A stretch of DNA of 64,000 nucleotides from Corynebacterium oculi (lineage in GTDB: Bacteria > Actinomycetota > Actinomycetes > Mycobacteriales > Mycobacteriaceae), in assembly GCF_001412105.1 (NCBI RefSeq), contig NZ_LKST01000004.1:248001-312000 (forward strand), written 5' to 3'. The translations under genes were made by a program, and so were the position numbers. Position 1 is the first letter of the stretch, and each line of letters starts with the position of its first letter. The notes below the pieces were generated by a model. The model saw only the letters and a program-made list of their open reading frames with translations. It made no database searches and had not been told where the DNA came from. This document shows, piece after piece, positions 62,910 through 64,000 of this stretch.

Positions 62910-64000
62910 GTGTTTCTGCGCTGGGGTCAGTTCTCCTACCGCCACCGCCACCTTATCCCGGCCCTGGTGGTGCTCTTTATCCTCGCCCTCTACGGCATCT
63001 TTGGCCTGCGCCTGGGCGATCGCCTCAGCCAGGAGGGCTGGGAGGACCCCGGGGCGGAGTCCACCGTGGGGGCGCGCATCGAGCAGGAAACCTTCGGGCG
63101 CGATAGGAGCGGGGACGTCATCGCCCTCTACTCCGTGAACGCCCCGCGCAGCCTCAGCGAGGACGCGCTCGCCCAGGCCCTCAACGCGCAATTAGACTCC
63201 CTCAAGGAGCGACATTCCGGCGAGATCAGCCACATCACCAGTTACTTTTCCACCCGCGCCCCGGAGATGATGACCGCCGACGGCACCCGGGCCTTCGCCG
63301 CCATCGGCCTCGCCGGAGACGGGGAGCAGACCCTCAAAGACTACCGCGCCATCGAGGAGGATCTGCGCGGCCAAGACCTGCCGGAGAGCGTGACCCTGGA
63401 GGTAGCCGGGGCCACGGCCGTAGCGGACTCCCTCGACGAGGGCATGGCCGGGGACATTTCCCGCGCGGAACTGGTGGCCCTGCCCGTGGTGGCCGTGCTG
63501 CTGCTGCTGGTTTTCGGCTCCGTGGTGGCCGCCACCATGCCCCTGATCGTGGGCGTCCTCTCCATCCTGGGTTCCCTGGGCATCCTCTCCATCCTGGCGG
63601 GCAGCGCGCAGGTCAACGTGTTTGCGCAGTCCGTGGTCACCCTGCTCGGCCTGGGCCTGGCCATCGACTACGGCCTGTTCATGGTCTCGCGCTTCCGCGA
63701 GGAGATGGACAAGGGAACCCCCGTCGCTCAGGCCGTGGCCACCACCACCGCCACGGCGGGAAAGACGGTGGTCTTTTCCGCCGGCATGGTGGCGGTGGCG
63801 CTCTCCGGGCTGATGATCTTCCCCCAGGCCTTCCTCAAATCGGTAGCATACGGGGCCATCTCCGCCGTGGCGCTCGCGGCGCTACTCTCCGTGACGGTGC
63901 TGCCCGCGCTCTTTGGCATGTTGGGCACCAACATCGATCGCTGGACGGTGCGGCGCGCCTCCCGGCGCGGCAAGCGCCTGGAAGAGACCCTGTGGTGGCG
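62910..64000 (+). CDS. MmpL-family RND transporter, 5' part (probable CmpL1/MmpL3-type mycolate exporter)
   Basis: The first 363 codons are visible; the gene runs off the window. GTG 62910 follows GGAAGGA. After one membrane helix (LIPALVVLFILALYGIFGLRL) comes the first porter domain (about residues 45-190). Helices TM2-TM6 follow, with the proton-relay motif GLGLAIDYGLFMVSRFREE (about 250), in which the Asp-Tyr pair of MmpL3 is kept. Position after pck-trmB equals MmpL3 in M. tuberculosis and CmpL1 in C. glutamicum, the trehalose-monomycolate flippases. Assignment is by synteny plus family, as the C-terminus is not visible. Confidence 0.9.
   Translation, partial: MFLRWGQFSYRHRHLIPALVVLFILALYGIFGLRLGDRLSQEGWEDPGAESTVGARIEQETFGRDRSGDVIALYSVNAPRSLSEDALAQALNAQLDSLKERHSGEISHITSYFSTRAPEMMTADGTRAFAAIGLAGDGEQTLKDYRAIEEDLRGQDLPESVTLEVAGATAVADSLDEGMAGDISRAELVALPVVAVLLLLVFGSVVAATMPLIVGVLSILGSLGILSILAGSAQVNVFAQSVVTLLGLGLAIDYGLFMVSRFREEMDKGTPVAQAVATTTATAGKTVVFSAGMVAVALSGLMIFPQAFLKSVAYGAISAVALAALLSVTVLPALFGMLGTNIDRWTVRRASRRGKRLEETLWW

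Overview
The window reads as chromosome of a mycolate-producing Corynebacterium. Supporting this are the high GC content, the cysIXHDNYZ sulfate-assimilation order, an arabinogalactan/mycomembrane gene block (DUF2613-aftD-TmaT-like acyltransferase-DUF3068 protein-MtrP-like methyltransferase-pck-trmB-mmpL), GTP-type PEP carboxykinase, and many leaderless starts with a TAnnnT box 6-8 nt before the start codon. I see no transposase, integrase, prophage or CRISPR array. One tRNA (Gly-CCC) is present.

Layout. 0-5.2 kb: ornithine cyclodeaminase and PutA form an ornithine -> proline -> glutamate route, followed by a PepSY-like lipoprotein. 5.2-6.2 kb: a cassette of very small, tightly packed minus-strand ORFs and an AT-rich divergent promoter region. 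6.2-10.7 kb: a MacB/FtsX-type ABC transporter and an AI-2E-family membrane protein. 10.7-11.7 kb: a higBA toxin-antitoxin pair whose toxin carries an amber codon. 11.7-18.2 kb: the minus-strand sulfate-assimilation operon with a repeat-rich control region. 18.5-22.4 kb: PhoD phosphatase, a lipoprotein, and a hicAB pair whose toxin is frameshifted. 22.6-28.8 kb: Fe-S reductase with a long Pro-rich tail, DUF1707 protein, alanine aminotransferase behind an array of GTGACAAT boxes, and a YibE/F protein. 28.8-35.1 kb (minus): acyl-CoA synthetase, self-sufficient CYP102-type P450, a 50-residue acidic peptide and a secreted SGNH hydrolase. The hydrolase signal peptide is put out of frame by a G10 tract, which suggests phase variation. 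35.4-38.8 kb: ugd, dcd, tRNA-Gly, an Abi-family remnant and a J-domain-like membrane protein. 38.8-51.7 kb: VanW-type cell-wall protein, GH3 (LpqI-like) lipoprotein and the mycomembrane block, with an intact relBE inserted. 51.7-59.7 kb: an accessory interval between mtrP and pck, holding a META protein, an ABC exporter with its two-component system, a triply broken ATP-binding regulator, a phytase-like esterase and an HtaA-associated surface protein behind a DtxR-like box. 59.7-64 kb: pck, trmB and the 5' part of an mmpL gene.

The envelope genes fit one process. AftD and the GT1-type protein act on glycan. The TmaT-like, MtrP-like and MmpL proteins act on trehalose-mycolate maturation and export. 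LpqI-like and VanW-like proteins act on the wall.

The most striking signal outside the genes is a 10-mer, GTCGATAAGC, found 14 times in 64 kb (7 per strand). It lies within unrelated genes and in different reading frames, and often forces rare codons. By base composition less than one copy is expected. Several genes are also broken by single-base events: higB, hicA, the SGNH hydrolase and the ATP-binding regulator.
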